A model generated the notes under the pieces. That model searched no databases. It saw nothing but the letters and a program-made list of their open reading frames with translations, and was not told the DNA's origin. A program made the translations under genes and the position numbers. A stretch of 64,000 nucleotides of DNA from Meconema thalassinum (taxonomy: Eukaryota > Arthropoda > Insecta > Orthoptera > Tettigoniidae). Location of the stretch: assembly GCA_946902985.2 (NCBI GenBank), contig OX336388.2:118335894-118399893 (forward strand). The letters run 5' to 3'. Below, one piece after another: positions 1-11,702 of this stretch (within the stretch, counting starts at the first letter, position 1; the number at the start of each line of letters is the position of its first letter).

Positions 1-2
1 AC

Positions 3-572
3 TCCCCTCACTTCGGCGGACTGTGGGAAGCAGGTATAAAATCAGTGAAGACCCACCTGAAGAAAGTTGCTGGTAACACTGTGCTAACCTTTGAAGAGAT
101 AACAACACTGTTCACACAAATTGAGGCATGTTTAAATTCGAGACCCATCATCCCGATACCCAACAGTCCTGATGAGTATGCGTTCCTCACCCCTGGTCAC
201 TTCATGACTGGCGAACCCTTAGTGTCGTTCCCTGAACCAGATTGTCTCTTAGGGCCATCATCACGGCTGTCAAGATGGCAACTGGTCCAGCGGTGCCGAC
301 GACTCATCTGGAAGCGCTGGTCAACTGACTACTTGGGCCAGCTCCAGCAGCGTTCCAAGTGGCTCCACAACCAACCCAACCTCAAGGCAGGAAGGCTGGT
401 GCTCCTCAAAGAAGAAAATGCTCCCCCCCCCCTCACATGGCCAACCGGGATAATAGAAGAGCTCCATCCTGGGTTTGATGGTTTGGTGCGTGTAGTAACT
501 GTGCGGACAAGCAAAGGGTCATATAAAAGGCCAGTGACAAGGATCAGTCTTTTCCCTGACGAGCTCATTTAA
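3..572 (+). mobile_element. BEL/Pao LTR retrotransposon, C-terminal end of Pol
   Basis: An open frame runs in from the window edge and stops at 570-572. It begins with the PHFGGLWEAGIKS-type motif of BEL/Pao integrases, followed by a stretch ending integrase (ACLNSRPI, LTPGHF) and then the basic C-terminal domain (DUF5641-like; SRLSRWQLVQ, LKAGRLVLL, RPVTRISLFP). In an intact element this enzyme inserts the cDNA into host chromosomes. Only the last ~190 residues are inside the window and no internal stop is seen, so the insertion may be fairly young. It lies downstream of (3' to) PPO exon 4 on the opposite strand, presumably in a PPO intron. Family assignment is from motif recognition; confidence is high for BEL/Pao. 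Confidence 0.9.
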
Positions 573-715
573 AGGACTACCTCTGTACTGTGTTCCTTTT
601 TGTTTCTTATATACGTATGTGTACAGTTTTTGTTGTTAGTTGCTAGAGACTTGCGTTGGAGAAGTGTGTCTATGAATTGCTACCAATTTTAATTTGACAA
701 ATTAGGTGGGCGGCA

Positions 716-1375
716 TGTACGGTGCTGCTCCCTATATTAACGGTAGTTCACCCAGTGTCCACGTACGGCAGCGCCCGTAGCACGGTCGGGTATCTGCGCA
801 TTCCGTGTAATGCCATATCTTTGACTTCATGAGCTCCTTGTCTTATATTACTGTATATTGTCCTCTTATGCTCCAGTTAGTTTTAAGATAATAAACGTGG
901 TAATTAAGTAAATGTGGAATTCCCTTATGAGCTACCAGAGAGAATGTTTGCACACAACACTCCGGTTGTCTTATTACTTCTATTCGTACAATTGAATGAC
1001 GAACACACTGATGGCATGGTCAATCTATTTTTAAATAAATTTCATTCAACACATGTTCCCGCTCAACGCGAACAATCACAACAAACTCTTGTCAGACGAC
1101 GTTCTGAATCATGGCCGCCTTAACTCAGGTTGCCTCCGCCCAGAGCGCTGCTACGCGGCTCCTTGCCTCTCTATATACCTTTCTCTAGCTCGTTGGTTGG
1201 GCCACAAATTACCCTAGGTACAGCCAACAGCCGCGTGGCGCATTCACCAGAGTGCAGCATGCACGTGCAAGCTAGAATTGCTTGAAGTGATTATGTTTCA
1301 ATCACCATATGGCAGCACAATGCGGAGGACGGAGCTCCAGGTTTCCCAGTTTAATGCTTTCTCACTATATCTGGC
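716..1375 (+). repeat. probable 3' LTR of the BEL/Pao element
   Basis: A purine-rich GGTGGGCGGCA tract after the Pol stop precedes TGTACGGTGC, a plausible polypurine tract and LTR start. An AATAAA lies at 890-895. The right boundary is uncertain because the 5' LTR is outside the window; it is placed near TCTGGCGACA by guess. Confidence 0.45.
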
Positions 1376-1707
1376 GACAATTAAATGTATACAAGATGCT
1401 TTTAGTCCTTTCTTGTTAGACATTTAGCGACTTTTTCACACTCATATTGGTGGCAGGAATACTTATTTCTCTATTTATAATGTAACAATCCGGACTTTTT
1501 GTAGTAAGTTTTGCTTTGTTTCGTAGGTTTAAGTTGGCGACACAGTTACGCCTGACAGTATCCAGATACAAATTCTCGGGGTTGTTAACGTTTCTGGTGG
1601 CATTGCAAGTGTGTAATACAGTAGTCGAGTCGTTAATTATTTTTGTGTTTAATTGTGTCGAATGCAACGGAAGTATCGCGGGTCTTGTACAATTACACAG
1701 TAAATAA
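1376..1707. other. unassigned sequence, no gene seen
   Basis: Nothing recognisable; short open frames here show no family motif. Presumably PPO intron 4 or other transposon debris. Confidence 0.5.
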
Positions 1708-2056
1708 TAATATCGGGTGCCGGGTGCAAGCTTTGTAATTTGACACCCAGAGGGTAGTTTGCATGTCGAATTTCGTTGTTCCTTGAATCACTATGAAAGT
1801 CAAGGAGGTTAGATATCTAAGCTCCTTGAACACTATAGCGCTTTCAAGTAGAGAAATGACGAACTTTGTGTTGGCGGAAAATCCCGAGATTAATTTTGCC
1901 ATTGTGAACACGGCCTACGGAATTCAAATGGGTTCTTTGACATGCCAACATCTTATGACATGCGTGTCGTATTTTTGCCGCCTTTCAAGAATCACTTACC
2001 ACGGCCAGGAGCGAACCTGCAATCTTGGGGTTTAGTAGACCGACACGCTATCCACT
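1708..2056 (-). mobile_element. SINE family A, copy 1 (tRNA-derived)
   Basis: This block recurs at 15234-15613 and 19438-19777 in the same orientation. Read on the minus strand it starts with a tRNA-like head containing a B-box-like GCAGGTTCGCTCC, followed by a ~280-bp body ending near GTGCAAGCTTTG (forward). The tRNA-like promoter and short length indicate a SINE. It lies in PPO intron 4. Confidence 0.75.
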
Positions 2057-2403
2057 GTGAATCTGAAACCTAGGCCTATAGCACAAAATATGCAGTGTCT
2101 ATTCTTGCAACGTTTGAACGATTTGATCGCAAATTTTGAATTTGCTGGCACCACCAAGATAATTATTACCAGCCACCACTGCCAATTACAATCTTACATG
2201 CTCCAAGTCCAAAATCAATAAAACTAACATTATTAGTGACATGCCTGGACCTAAATCTTCAGAGTGACAAGAAAAGAGATTGTAGCCAGTAAGAAATGGC
2301 CCATTCACTTTAAAGTACAATTATGTGGTGCTGGGAAAACAAAATGATCATGCTGATGTTTCATCGCTCTAACCTGAACATTCCACACCGTTTGTGAACT
2401 CAC

Positions 2404-2606
2404 CTTGCGATGATCTGATGATGCATGTAGTAGAAGAGTTCTCCACGCCTGTCCTTGGCTACCACACTGACAGATCCTACGTTAGGATAAACCAGATGCC
2501 AGTGCCAATGATGTAGATTCACTCCTATATCTTCTCTGAAGTACGCCACCCTGTGCTCGATCTCCACATTTGTAGCCGTGTAATCCAGTGGAATCTCTAC
2601 GGGCAA
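2404..2606 (-). CDS. PPO: prophenoloxidase, exon 4 (copper-A site)
   Basis: Minus-strand exon of a type-3 copper enzyme that oxidises phenols in insect melanisation. It encodes about 68 residues: IEIP-like entry, then YFREDIG and LHHWHWHLVYP with the H-x3-H pair of the CuA site, then VAKDRRGELFYYMHHQ carrying the third CuA histidine. All ligands are intact, which argues for PPO rather than a hexamerin. The acceptor is TTTGTTGTAG at 2607-2616 and the donor is GTGAGT starting at 2403. It enters in phase 0, matching the phase-0 end of exon 3, and leaves two bases (AG) for the next exon, which is outside the window. Oddity: the acceptor lies inside the first degenerate unit of the 45-bp minisatellite. 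Confidence 0.95.
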
Positions 2607-5600
2607 CTACAACAAATATACGGGGTCATAGAAAACAAGATGTAGCCTACATCAACTACAACAAACATACGGGACCGAGGAACCAAGCTGCACAGACAAC
2701 TATGACAAACGTAGGAGGCCGAGGAAGCCAAGCTCCACAGACAACTACGACAAACATAGGGGGCCAAGGAAACCAAGGTGCACAGACAACTACGACAAAC
2801 ATAGGGGGTCGAGGAAACCAAGCTGCACAGACAACTATGACAAACATAGGAGGCCGAGGAAGCCAAGCTCCACAGACAACTACGACAAACATAGGGGGCC
2901 GAGGAAGCCAAGGTGCACAGACAACTACGACAAACATAGGGGGCCGAGGAAACCAAGCTGCACAGACAACTATGACAAACATACGGGACCGAGGAAACCA
3001 AGCTCCACAGACAACTACGACAAACATAGAGGGCCGAGGAAACCAAGGTGCACAGACAACTACGACAAACATAGGGGGCCGAGGAAACCAAGCTGCACAG
3101 ACAACTATGACAAACATAGGAGGCCGAGGAAACCAAGCTCCACAGACAACTACGACAAACATAGGGGGCCGAGGAAGCCAAGGTGCACAGACAACTACGA
3201 CAAACATAGGGGCCGTGGAAGCCAAGCTGCACAGACAACTACGACAAACATAGGGGGCCGAGGAAGCCAAGGTGCACAGACAAATACGACAAACATAGGG
3301 GGCCGAGGAAACCAAGGCGAACAGACAACTAGGACAAACATAGGGGGCCGAGGAAGCCAAGCTCCACAGACAACTATGACAAACATAGGGGCCGTGGAAG
3401 CCAAGCTGCACAGACAACTACGACAAACATAGGGGGCCGAGGAAGCCAAGGTGCACAGACAACTACGACAAACATAGGGGGCCGAGGAAACCAAGGTGCA
3501 CAGACAACTACGACAAACATAGGGGGCCGAGGAAACCAAGCTACACAGACAACTACGACAAACATAGGAGGCCGAGGAAGCCAAGCTCCACAGACAACTA
3601 CGACAAACATAGCGTGCCGAGGAAACCAATGTGCACAGACAACTACGACAAACATAGGGGGCTGAGGAAACCAAGCTGCACAGACAACTATGACAAACAT
3701 ATGGGACCGAGGAAACCAAGCTCCACAGACAACTACGACAAACATAGGGGGCCGAGGAAACCAATCTCCACAGACAACTACGACAAACATTGGGGGCCTA
3801 GGAAGCCAAGGTGCACAGACAACTACGACAAACATAGGGGGCCAAGGAAACCAAGCTCCACAGACAACTACGACAAACATACGAGGCCGAGGAAGCCAGG
3901 GTGCACAGACAACTACGACAAACATACGGGACCGAGGAAACCAAGCTCCACAGACAACTACGACAAACATAGAGGGCCGAGGAAGCCAAGCTCCACAGAC
4001 AACTACGACAAACATAGGGGGCCGAGGAAACCAAGCTGCACAGACAACTACGACAAACATAGGAGGCCGAGGAAGCCAAAGTGCACAGACAACTATGACT
4101 AACATAGGGGGCCGAGGAAGCCAAGGTGCAGACAACTACAACAAACATAGGAGGCCGAGGAAGCCAAGGTGCACAGACAAATACGACAAACGTAGGGGGC
4201 CGAGGAAGCCAAGGTGCACAGACAACTATGACAAACATAGGAGGCCGAGGAAGCCAAGGTGCACAGACAACTACGACAAACATAGGGGGCCGAGGAAACC
4301 AAGCTCCACAGACAACTACGACAAACATAGGAGGCCGAGGAAGCCAAGGTGCACAGACAACTACGACAAACATAGGAGGCCGAGGAAACCAAGCTCCACA
4401 GACAACTACGACAAACATAGGAGCCATGGAAGCCAAGCTCCACAGACAACTATGACAAACATAGGAGGCCGAGGAAGCCAAGCTCCACAGACAACTACGG
4501 CAAACATAGGGGCCGTGGAAGCCAAGCTCCACAGACAACTACAACAAACATAGGGGGCCGAGGAAACCAAGCTCCACAGACAACTACGACAAACATAGGA
4601 GGCCGAGGAAGCCAAAGTGCACAGACAACTACGACAAACATAGAGGGCCGAGGAAGCCAAGCTCCACAGACAACTACGACAAACATAGGGGGCCGAGGAA
4701 ACCAAGCTGCACAGACAACTACGACAAACATAGGAGGCCGAGGAAGCCAAAGTGCACAGACAACTACGACTAACATAGGGGGCCGAGGAAGCCAAGGTGC
4801 ACAGACAACTACAACAAACATAGGAGGCCGAGGAAGCCAAGGTGCACAGACAAATACGACAAACGTAGGGGGCCGAGGAAGCCAAGGTGCACAGACAACT
4901 ATGACAAACATAGGAGGCCGAGGAAGCCAAGGTGCACAGACAACTACGACAAACATAGGGGGCCGAGGAAACCAAGCTCCACAGACAACTACGACAAACA
5001 TAGGAGGCCGAGGAAGCCAAGGTGCACAGACAACTACGGCAAACATAGGGGCCGTGGAAGCCAAACTCCACAGACAACTACAACAAACATAGGGGGCCGA
5101 GGAAACCAAGCTCCACAGACAACTACGACAAACATAGGGGGCCGAGGAAGCCAAGCTCCACAGACAACTACGACAAACATAGGGGCCGAGGAAGCCAAGC
5201 TCCACAGACAACTATGACAAACATAGGAGGCCGAGGAAGCCAAGCTCCACAGACAGCTACGACAAACATAGGGGCCGAGGAAGCCAAGGTGCACAGACAA
5301 CTACGACAAACATAGGGGGCCGAGGAAACCAAGGTGCACAGACAACTACGACAAACATAGGGGGCCGAGGAAACCAAGCTCCACAGACAACTACGACAAA
5401 CATAGGGGGCCAAGGAAGCCAAGGTGCACAGACAACTACGACAAACATAGGGGGCCGAGGAAGCCAAAGTGCACAGACAACTACGACAAACATAGGGGGC
5501 CGAGGAAGCCAAGGTGCACAGACAACTACAACAAACATAGGAGGCCGAGGAAGCCATGGTGCACAGACAACTACGACAAGCATAGGGGGCCGAGGAAGCC

Positions 5601-8600
5601 AAGGTGCACAGACAACTATGACAAACATAGGAGGCCGAGGAAGCCAAGGTGCACAGACAACTACGACAAACATAGGAGGCCGAGGAAGCACAGGTGCACA
5701 GACAACTACGACAAACATAGGGGGCCGAGGAAACCAAGCTGCACAGACAACTACGACAAACATAGGGGCCGAGGAAGCCAAGGTGCACGACAACTACGAC
5801 CGACATAGGAGGCCGAGGAAGCCAAGGTGCACAGACAACTACGACAAACATAGGAGGCCGAGGAAGCCAAGCTCCACAGACAACTACGACAAACATAGGG
5901 GCCGTGGAAGCCAAGCTCCACAGACAACTATGACAAACATAGGAGGCCGAGGAAGCCAAGCTCCACAGACAACTACGACAAACATAGGGGCCGAGGAAGC
6001 CAAGCTCCACAGACAACTATGACAAACATAGGAGGCCGAGGAAGCCAAGGTGCACAGACAACTACGACAAACATAGGAGGCCGAGGAAGCCAAGGTGCAC
6101 AGACAACTACGACAAACATAGGAGGCCGAGGAAACCAAGCTGCACAGACAACTACGACAAACATAGGGGGCCGAGGAAGCCAAGGTGCACAGACAACTAC
6201 GACACACATAGGGGGCCGAGGAAGCCAAGGTGCACAGACAACTACGACAAACATAGGGGGCCGAGGAAGCGTAGGTGCACAGGCAACTACGACAAACATA
6301 GAGGGCTGAGGAAACCAAGGTGCACAGACAACTACGACAAACATAGGGAGCCGAGGAAACCAATCTCCACAGACAACTACGACAAACATAGGGGGCCGAG
6401 GAAGCCAAGGTGCACAGACAACTACGACAAACATAGGGGGCCGAGGAAACGAAGCTCCACAGACAACTACGACAAACATAGGAGGCCGAGGAAGCCAAGG
6501 TGCACAGACAACTACGACAAACATACGGGACCGAGGAAACCAAGCTCCACAGACAACTACGACAAACATAGAGGGCCGAGGAAGCCAAGCTCCACAGACA
6601 ACTACGACAAACATAGGGGGCCGAGGAAACCAAGCTGCACAGACAACTACGACAAACATAGGGGGCCGAGAAAGCCAAAGTGCACAGACAACTACGACAA
6701 ACATAGGGGGCCGAGGAAGCCAAGGTGCACAGACAACTACAACAAACATAGGAGGCCGAGGAAGCCAAGATGCACAGACAACTACGACAAACATAGGGGG
6801 CCGAGGAAGCCAAGGTGCACACACAACTATGACAAACATAGGAGGCCGAGGAAGCCAAGGTGCACAGACAACTACGACAAACATAGGAGGCCGAGGAATC
6901 ACAGGTGCACAGACATCTACGACAAACATAGGAGGCCGAGGAAGCCAAGGTGCACAGACAACTACGACAAACATAGGAGGCCGAGGAAACCAAGCTCCAC
7001 AGACAACTACAACAAACATAGGGGCCGTGGAAGCCAAGCTCCACAGACAACTATGACAGACATAGGAGGCCGAGGAAGCCAAGCTCCACAGACAACTACG
7101 GCAAACATAGGGGCCGTGGAAGCCAAGCTCCACAGACAACTACAACAAACATAGGGGGCCGAGGAAACCAAGCTCCACAGACAACTACGACAAACATTGG
7201 AGGCCGAGGAAGCCAAAGTGCATAGACAACTACGACAAACATAGGGGGCCGAGGAAGCCAAGGTGCACAGACAACTACAACAAACATAGGAGGCCGAGGA
7301 AGCCAAGGTGCACAGACAACTACGACAAACATAGGGGGCCGAGGAAGCCAAGGTGCACAGACAACTATGACAAACATACGGTGCCGAGGAAACCAATGTG
7401 CACAGACAACTACGACAAACATAGGGGGCTGAGGAAACCAAGCTGCACAGACAACTATGACAAACATACGGGACCGAGGAAACCAAGCTCCACAGACAAC
7501 TACGACAAACATAGGGGGACGAGGAAACCAAGCTCCACAGACAACTACGACAAACATAGGGGGCCGAGGAAGCCAAGGTGCACAGACAACTACGACAAAC
7601 ATAGGGGGCCGAGGAAGCCAAAGTGCACAGACAACTACGACAAACATAGGGGCCGAGGAAGCCAAGGTGCACAGACAACTACAACAAACATAGGAGGCCG
7701 AGGAAGTCAAGGTGCACAGACAACTACGACAAACATACGGGGCCGAGGAAGCCAAGGTGCACATACAACTTTGACAAACATAGGAGGCCGAGGAAGCCAA
7801 GGTGCACAGACAACTACGACAAACATAGGAGACCGAGGAAGCAGAGGTGCACACACAACTACGACAAACATAGGGGGCCGAGGAAACCAAGCTGCACAGA
7901 CAACTACGACAAACATAGGGGCCGAGGAAGCCAAGCTCCACAGACAACTATGACAAACATAGGAGGCGGAGGAAGCCAAGCTCCACAGATAACTACGACA
8001 AACATAGGGGCCGTGGAAGCCAAGCTCCACAGACAACTATGACAAACATAGGAGGCGAAGGAAGCCAAGCTCCACAGACAACTACGACAAACATAGGGGC
8101 CGTGAAAGCCAAGCTCCACAGACAACTATGACAAACATAGGAGGCCTAGGAAGCCAAGCTCCACAGACAACTACGACAAACGTAGGGGCCGAGGAAGCCA
8201 AGCTCCACAGACAACTATGACAAACATAGGAGGCCGAGGAAGCCAAGGTGCACAGGCAACTACGACAAACATAGGAGGCCGAGGAAGCCAAGGTGCACAG
8301 ACAACTACGACAAACATAGGAGGCCGAGGAAGCCAAGCTGCACAGACAACTACGACAAATATAGGGGGCCGAGGAAGCCAAGGTGCACAGACAACTACGA
8401 CGAACATAGTGGGCCGAGGAAGCCAAGGTGCACAGACAACTACGACAAACATATGGGGCCGAGGAAGCCAAGGTGCACAGACAACTACGACAAACATAGG
8501 GGGCCGAGAAAACCAAGCTGCACAGATAACTACGACAAACATAGGGGCCGAGGAAGCCAAGCTCCACAGACAACTATGACAAACATAGGAGGCCGAGGAA

Positions 8601-9155
8601 GCCAAGGTGCACAGACAACTGCGACAAACATAGGAGGCCGAGGAAGCCAAGGTGCACAGACAACTACGACAAACATAGGAGGCCGAGGAAGCCAAGCTCC
8701 ACAGACAACTATGACAAACATAGGAGGCGGAGGAAGCCAAGCTCCACAGACAACTACGGCAAACATAGGGGCCGTGGAAGCCAAACTCCACAGACAACTA
8801 CAACAAACATAGGGGGCCGAGGAAACCAAGCTCCACAGACAACTACGACAAACATAGGGGGCCGAGGAAGCCAAGCTCCACAGACAACTACGACAAACAT
8901 AGGGGCCGAGGAAGCCAAGCTCCACAGACAACTATGACAAACATAGGAGGCCGAGGAAGCCAAGCTCCACAGACAGCTACGACAAACATAGGGGCCGAGG
9001 AAGCCAAGGTGCACAGACAACTACGACAAACATAGGGGGCCGAGGAAACCAAGGTGCACAGACAACTACGACAAACATAGGGGCCTAGGAAGCCAAGCTC
9101 CACAGACAACTATGACAAACATAGGGGGCCGTGGGAACCAAGCTCCACAGACAAC
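2607..9155. repeat. 45-bp minisatellite array in PPO intron 3
   Basis: About 145 tandem units. The unit contains ACAAACATAGGGGGCC, then GAGGAARCCAAG and STGCACAGACAACTACG; some units are 44 bp (GGGGCCGTGG variant). Since 45 is divisible by three and the unit lacks stops in several frames, long spurious open frames run on both strands. Units carry diagnostic variants (CATAGGGGG or CATAGGAGG; CTCCACAG, CTGCACAG or GTGCACAG) which form higher-order blocks. The left-most degenerate unit overlaps the exon 4 acceptor; the right end is split by a mariner-like insertion and resumes at 10551. Confidence 0.97.
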
Positions 9156-9229
9156 TACATGGTATTTCACTCAAAGCGGGGCCGGCCACTCGGCCGGCGC
9201 ACCACTGCATGTAGAACGTCGAGCTAAAG

Positions 9230-10086
9230 GTCAGGCGAGCAGATAGCAACGCGGACCTGAGACAGCAAATGTCTTAAGGAAAGAAGTGTTGTAGGATTGA
9301 TGAAATTAATAATGAGGAGCAGCGCGGGACTTCGTGGCGCTGAGACAGTTGCGACACAGTATTTGCCGAGATATATATAACAAATAAATAACTGTACATA
9401 ACAATTCACTAACAATTAAACTGGAGTATTTACACAAATAGTCAGTCTTTTCTTAAACACACCTATATGTTTGGGAAAAGGCTCTAAGACTGCAAAAGGT
9501 AGAGAGTTCCAATTATCAATGGCACGGTTTACGAAAGAATATTTACCATAATTCGTTCGCTGTGGTCGGCCCTTAACTTTGAAAGGATGATCGCTCCTAC
9601 CCATGTAAGTAGGTCTTTCCACACGCTTGCTAAGCTCATCCCATGCTGGTTGATTTGTATACGTGTTGTACATAGCGCAGAGTCTAGCTTTCATCCTCCT
9701 AGCCTCAAGTGATTCCCACCCTAGTTTCTTTAACATAAGGCTCACACTGCTGCTGGGATTAAAGTCACTGAGCACAAATCTAGCGGCCTTTCTTTGTACC
9801 ATTTCCAACTCATTTATGAGCCCTACTTGATATGGATCCCAAACCGCCGAGGCGTATTCCAGAATAGGTCTTACAAGTGACAAATATCCTAATTCTTTAG
9901 CAGGGGTACTACTTCCTTTTAATACCCTCATTACAAAGTGCAGGGATTTGTAAGCTTTATAAACTACACATCCTATATGACTACTCCATTTCATATCATT
10001 TCTTACGTGAACGCCCAAATATTTGTAAGAATCTTCTTCTACAAGTATTTCCGAGCCAATGTTATATTGAAAATAGCCTATTTTAA
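9230..10086 (-). mobile_element. CR1/Jockey-type LINE fragment, RT C-terminus and 3' UTR
   Basis: Minus-strand coding from about 10086 to 9416 gives the C-terminal part of a non-LTR reverse transcriptase: YKYLGVHV, LVRPILEYASAVWDPY, LEMVQRKAARFV, LGWESLEARR. It begins right after a stop at about 10088, consistent with 5' truncation, and ends at a stop near 9416 with an AT-rich 3' region. The frame is otherwise open over more than 200 codons, so this copy is not very old. It is nested inside the mariner-like element. Confidence 0.88.
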
Positions 10087-10226
10087 GTTATAACGTGTGC
10101 AGGTCATGCGTGTTAGTGCTTATTGCTTGCGACGTATACGTGGTTATTGTTTAATTGTTATTGTGTTTGAAAATTGTATAACGTGTTATTGCTAAGAGTG
10201 TTAGAGCCTATTGTTTCAATACAGTA

Positions 10227-10378
10227 ATGCCTCAACCTGCGTACACATTAGCACAAAATATCACGACAGAAATTGAGGCTATCTCGGTAGATGAAGTAAG
10301 GCGTGTGCATGAAAATTCCTTAGGCGATGCCAGAAATGTGCAGATGCAGGTGGATGACATTTTCAACATCTTCTGTGA
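10227..10378 (+). pseudogene. mariner-like transposase, C-terminal remnant
   Basis: The frame from ATG 10227 encodes ITTEIEAISVDEVRRVHEN, the type of helix that ends IS630/Tc1/mariner transposases. After a frame change the DNA reads HFQHLL then TGA at 10376-10378, the usual final motif. The DNA around this stop (CATCTTCTGTGA) recurs at 43754-43765 in another transposase remnant. The catalytic core is missing, replaced by the LINE insertion. Family call rests on these short motifs. Confidence 0.6.
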
Positions 10379-10550
10379 CAAGGTGAGCAATGATTTTACT
10401 TTGATTATATGTTCTTTTGTGTGCATGTTATTTACATGCGATTTGTACGGGTGCTCTCTTGACCCCAAGATCAGTGAGTTGCCATGTGCTCGTCCGATAC
10501 TCCACGCGCGCGCAGCGCTGCTGGCCCCACTTTGAGTGAAAGACCCTGTA

Positions 10551-10600
10551 GAACAAACATAGGGGGCCGTGCAAACTAAGCTATACAGACATCTACAAAC
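10551..10600. repeat. continuation of the minisatellite after the insertion
   Basis: GAACAAACATAGGGGGCCGT and CAAACTAAGCTATACAGACA form one more unit, now closer to the 59-bp relatives at 11.7 kb (CTATACAG). Confidence 0.85.
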
Positions 10601-10648
10601 ACTGGCATCAAAAGCGAAACACTGCGAATTTCAGACAAAACTCAATGT

Positions 10649-10655
10649 TTGACCG

Positions 10656-10698
<43 letters not shown>

Positions 10699-10700
10699 TC
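10649..10700. repeat. (TTTA)n microsatellite
   Basis: About 12 uninterrupted TTTA units. Confidence 0.95.
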
Positions 10701-10702
10701 GT

Positions 10703-10800
10703 ATGGCTTTTAGTGCCGGGAGTGTCCGAGGACATGTTCGGCTCGCCAGAGGCTGTAGCTGCTTCAAGCGGACACCCATAGGGTGAGCTACAAGTTCCGT
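10703..10800 (-). mobile_element. SINE family G, 3' fragment
   Basis: GTGCCGGGAGTGTCCGAGGA and the following ~80 bp match the 3' part of the SINE at 22974-23301. The (TTTA)n next to it is on the 3' side of this minus-strand fragment. Confidence 0.7.
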
Positions 10801-10805
10801 TCAAT

Positions 10806-11108
10806 TTCAAGTAGTTCCAACTTTCGCTTCCAGATATCAATGATACCTAGTGGTGAACGTTGGAACTTTGAAAGAGCGTTACAACGAAATCTAACCTAGA
10901 AATTTAGCTCCACACAAGTTTAGTCGGTGGAAGGATCTATTACATGCCATAAATCTATGACATGGGTCCGCCGGCTTTACTTCCCCTCCGAAGGAAGGCA
11001 TACTGAAGGATTTTAACGCCTTTAAAAAATCCGACGACTTCGGCCGGGTTTGAACCCGCTATCTTGGGCACAGCAGTTCAGTATGCTACCAACTACGCCA
11101 CCGAAGCC
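10806..11108 (-). mobile_element. SINE family B, internally deleted copy
   Basis: On the minus strand it starts GGCTTCGGTGGCGTAGTTGG with a tRNA-like head and GGGTTCAAACCCGG B box, then AAGCCGGCGGACCCATGTCA. The 3' body is divergent and shortened compared with the ~510-bp copies elsewhere. Confidence 0.85.
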
Positions 11109-11702
11109 GTTACAAACCAGGTATAAATTGAATTTTGTGACTTTGCTGCGATTAGGCAATGTGTCGTGTGTTAATTAGCTCATTTGAGAAGTTCAAGCGC
11201 AGAAATTGATAATATTGTTGATCGTGATATTCACAACACCAATGTTACCGTTTCCCGCCTTTGGACAACAATAATCACAAATGGCTGATGGTTTATTGCT
11301 GTGAATTCTCGTGCCGCGTATTTTTGTGGACATTGCGGTTGGTCTACAACATTCATAATCACACAGTGCAACAGGTTGGAGGACAGTACGATGGATTTCA
11401 AGTTTCGACATTTCCAAATCCGTGTTTGTGCTCTGTTGTGATTTCCATGATCTGCAATGTCTATCTATTATTGTGCTCATTAGGCTGATTAACTTATAAT
11501 AAGGGGCAGATGACCTCGTAGTTCCGCCCCTTAAAACCTTAATAACTGATTAACTTATAATACATTGCCATATTGTTGTAATGCCATAGTATTTGATTAA
11601 TACAAGGTTTGGAGCAGTCCAACATTGAGTTTCGTCAGAAATTTGTAGTGTTTCGGTTCTTTTTATGCCGGTGTGTGTATAACAACAACCGCAGCTGTGA
11701 TG
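11109..11702. other. unassigned intronic sequence
   Basis: No gene motif. A short tail-like piece near 11502-11545 (GGGGCAGATGACCTCG) resembles 3' ends of non-LTR elements. The rest is unrecognised. Confidence 0.4.

Larger units (their letters stand above)
9158..10548 (+). mobile_element. mariner-like element inserted in the minisatellite
   Basis: Ends form imperfect inverted repeats: CATGGTATTTCACTCAAAG at the left and, on the other strand, CAGGGTCTTTCACTCAAAG at the right; 23 of the first 26 bases agree. TA flanks both ends (9156-9157, 10549-10550). Removing the element and one TA restores the minisatellite in exact 45-bp phase. It holds a transposase C-terminal remnant on the plus strand and a LINE fragment on the minus strand. 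Confidence 0.85.

Noticed and set aside
2588..9109. Very long open frames (up to ~390 codons) on both strands giving Thr/Asn/Gly/Gln-rich or Cys/Val/Ser-rich repeat proteins
   Set aside because: They follow from a 45-bp unit without stops; several frames are open at once, no conserved start, and they lie in an intron.
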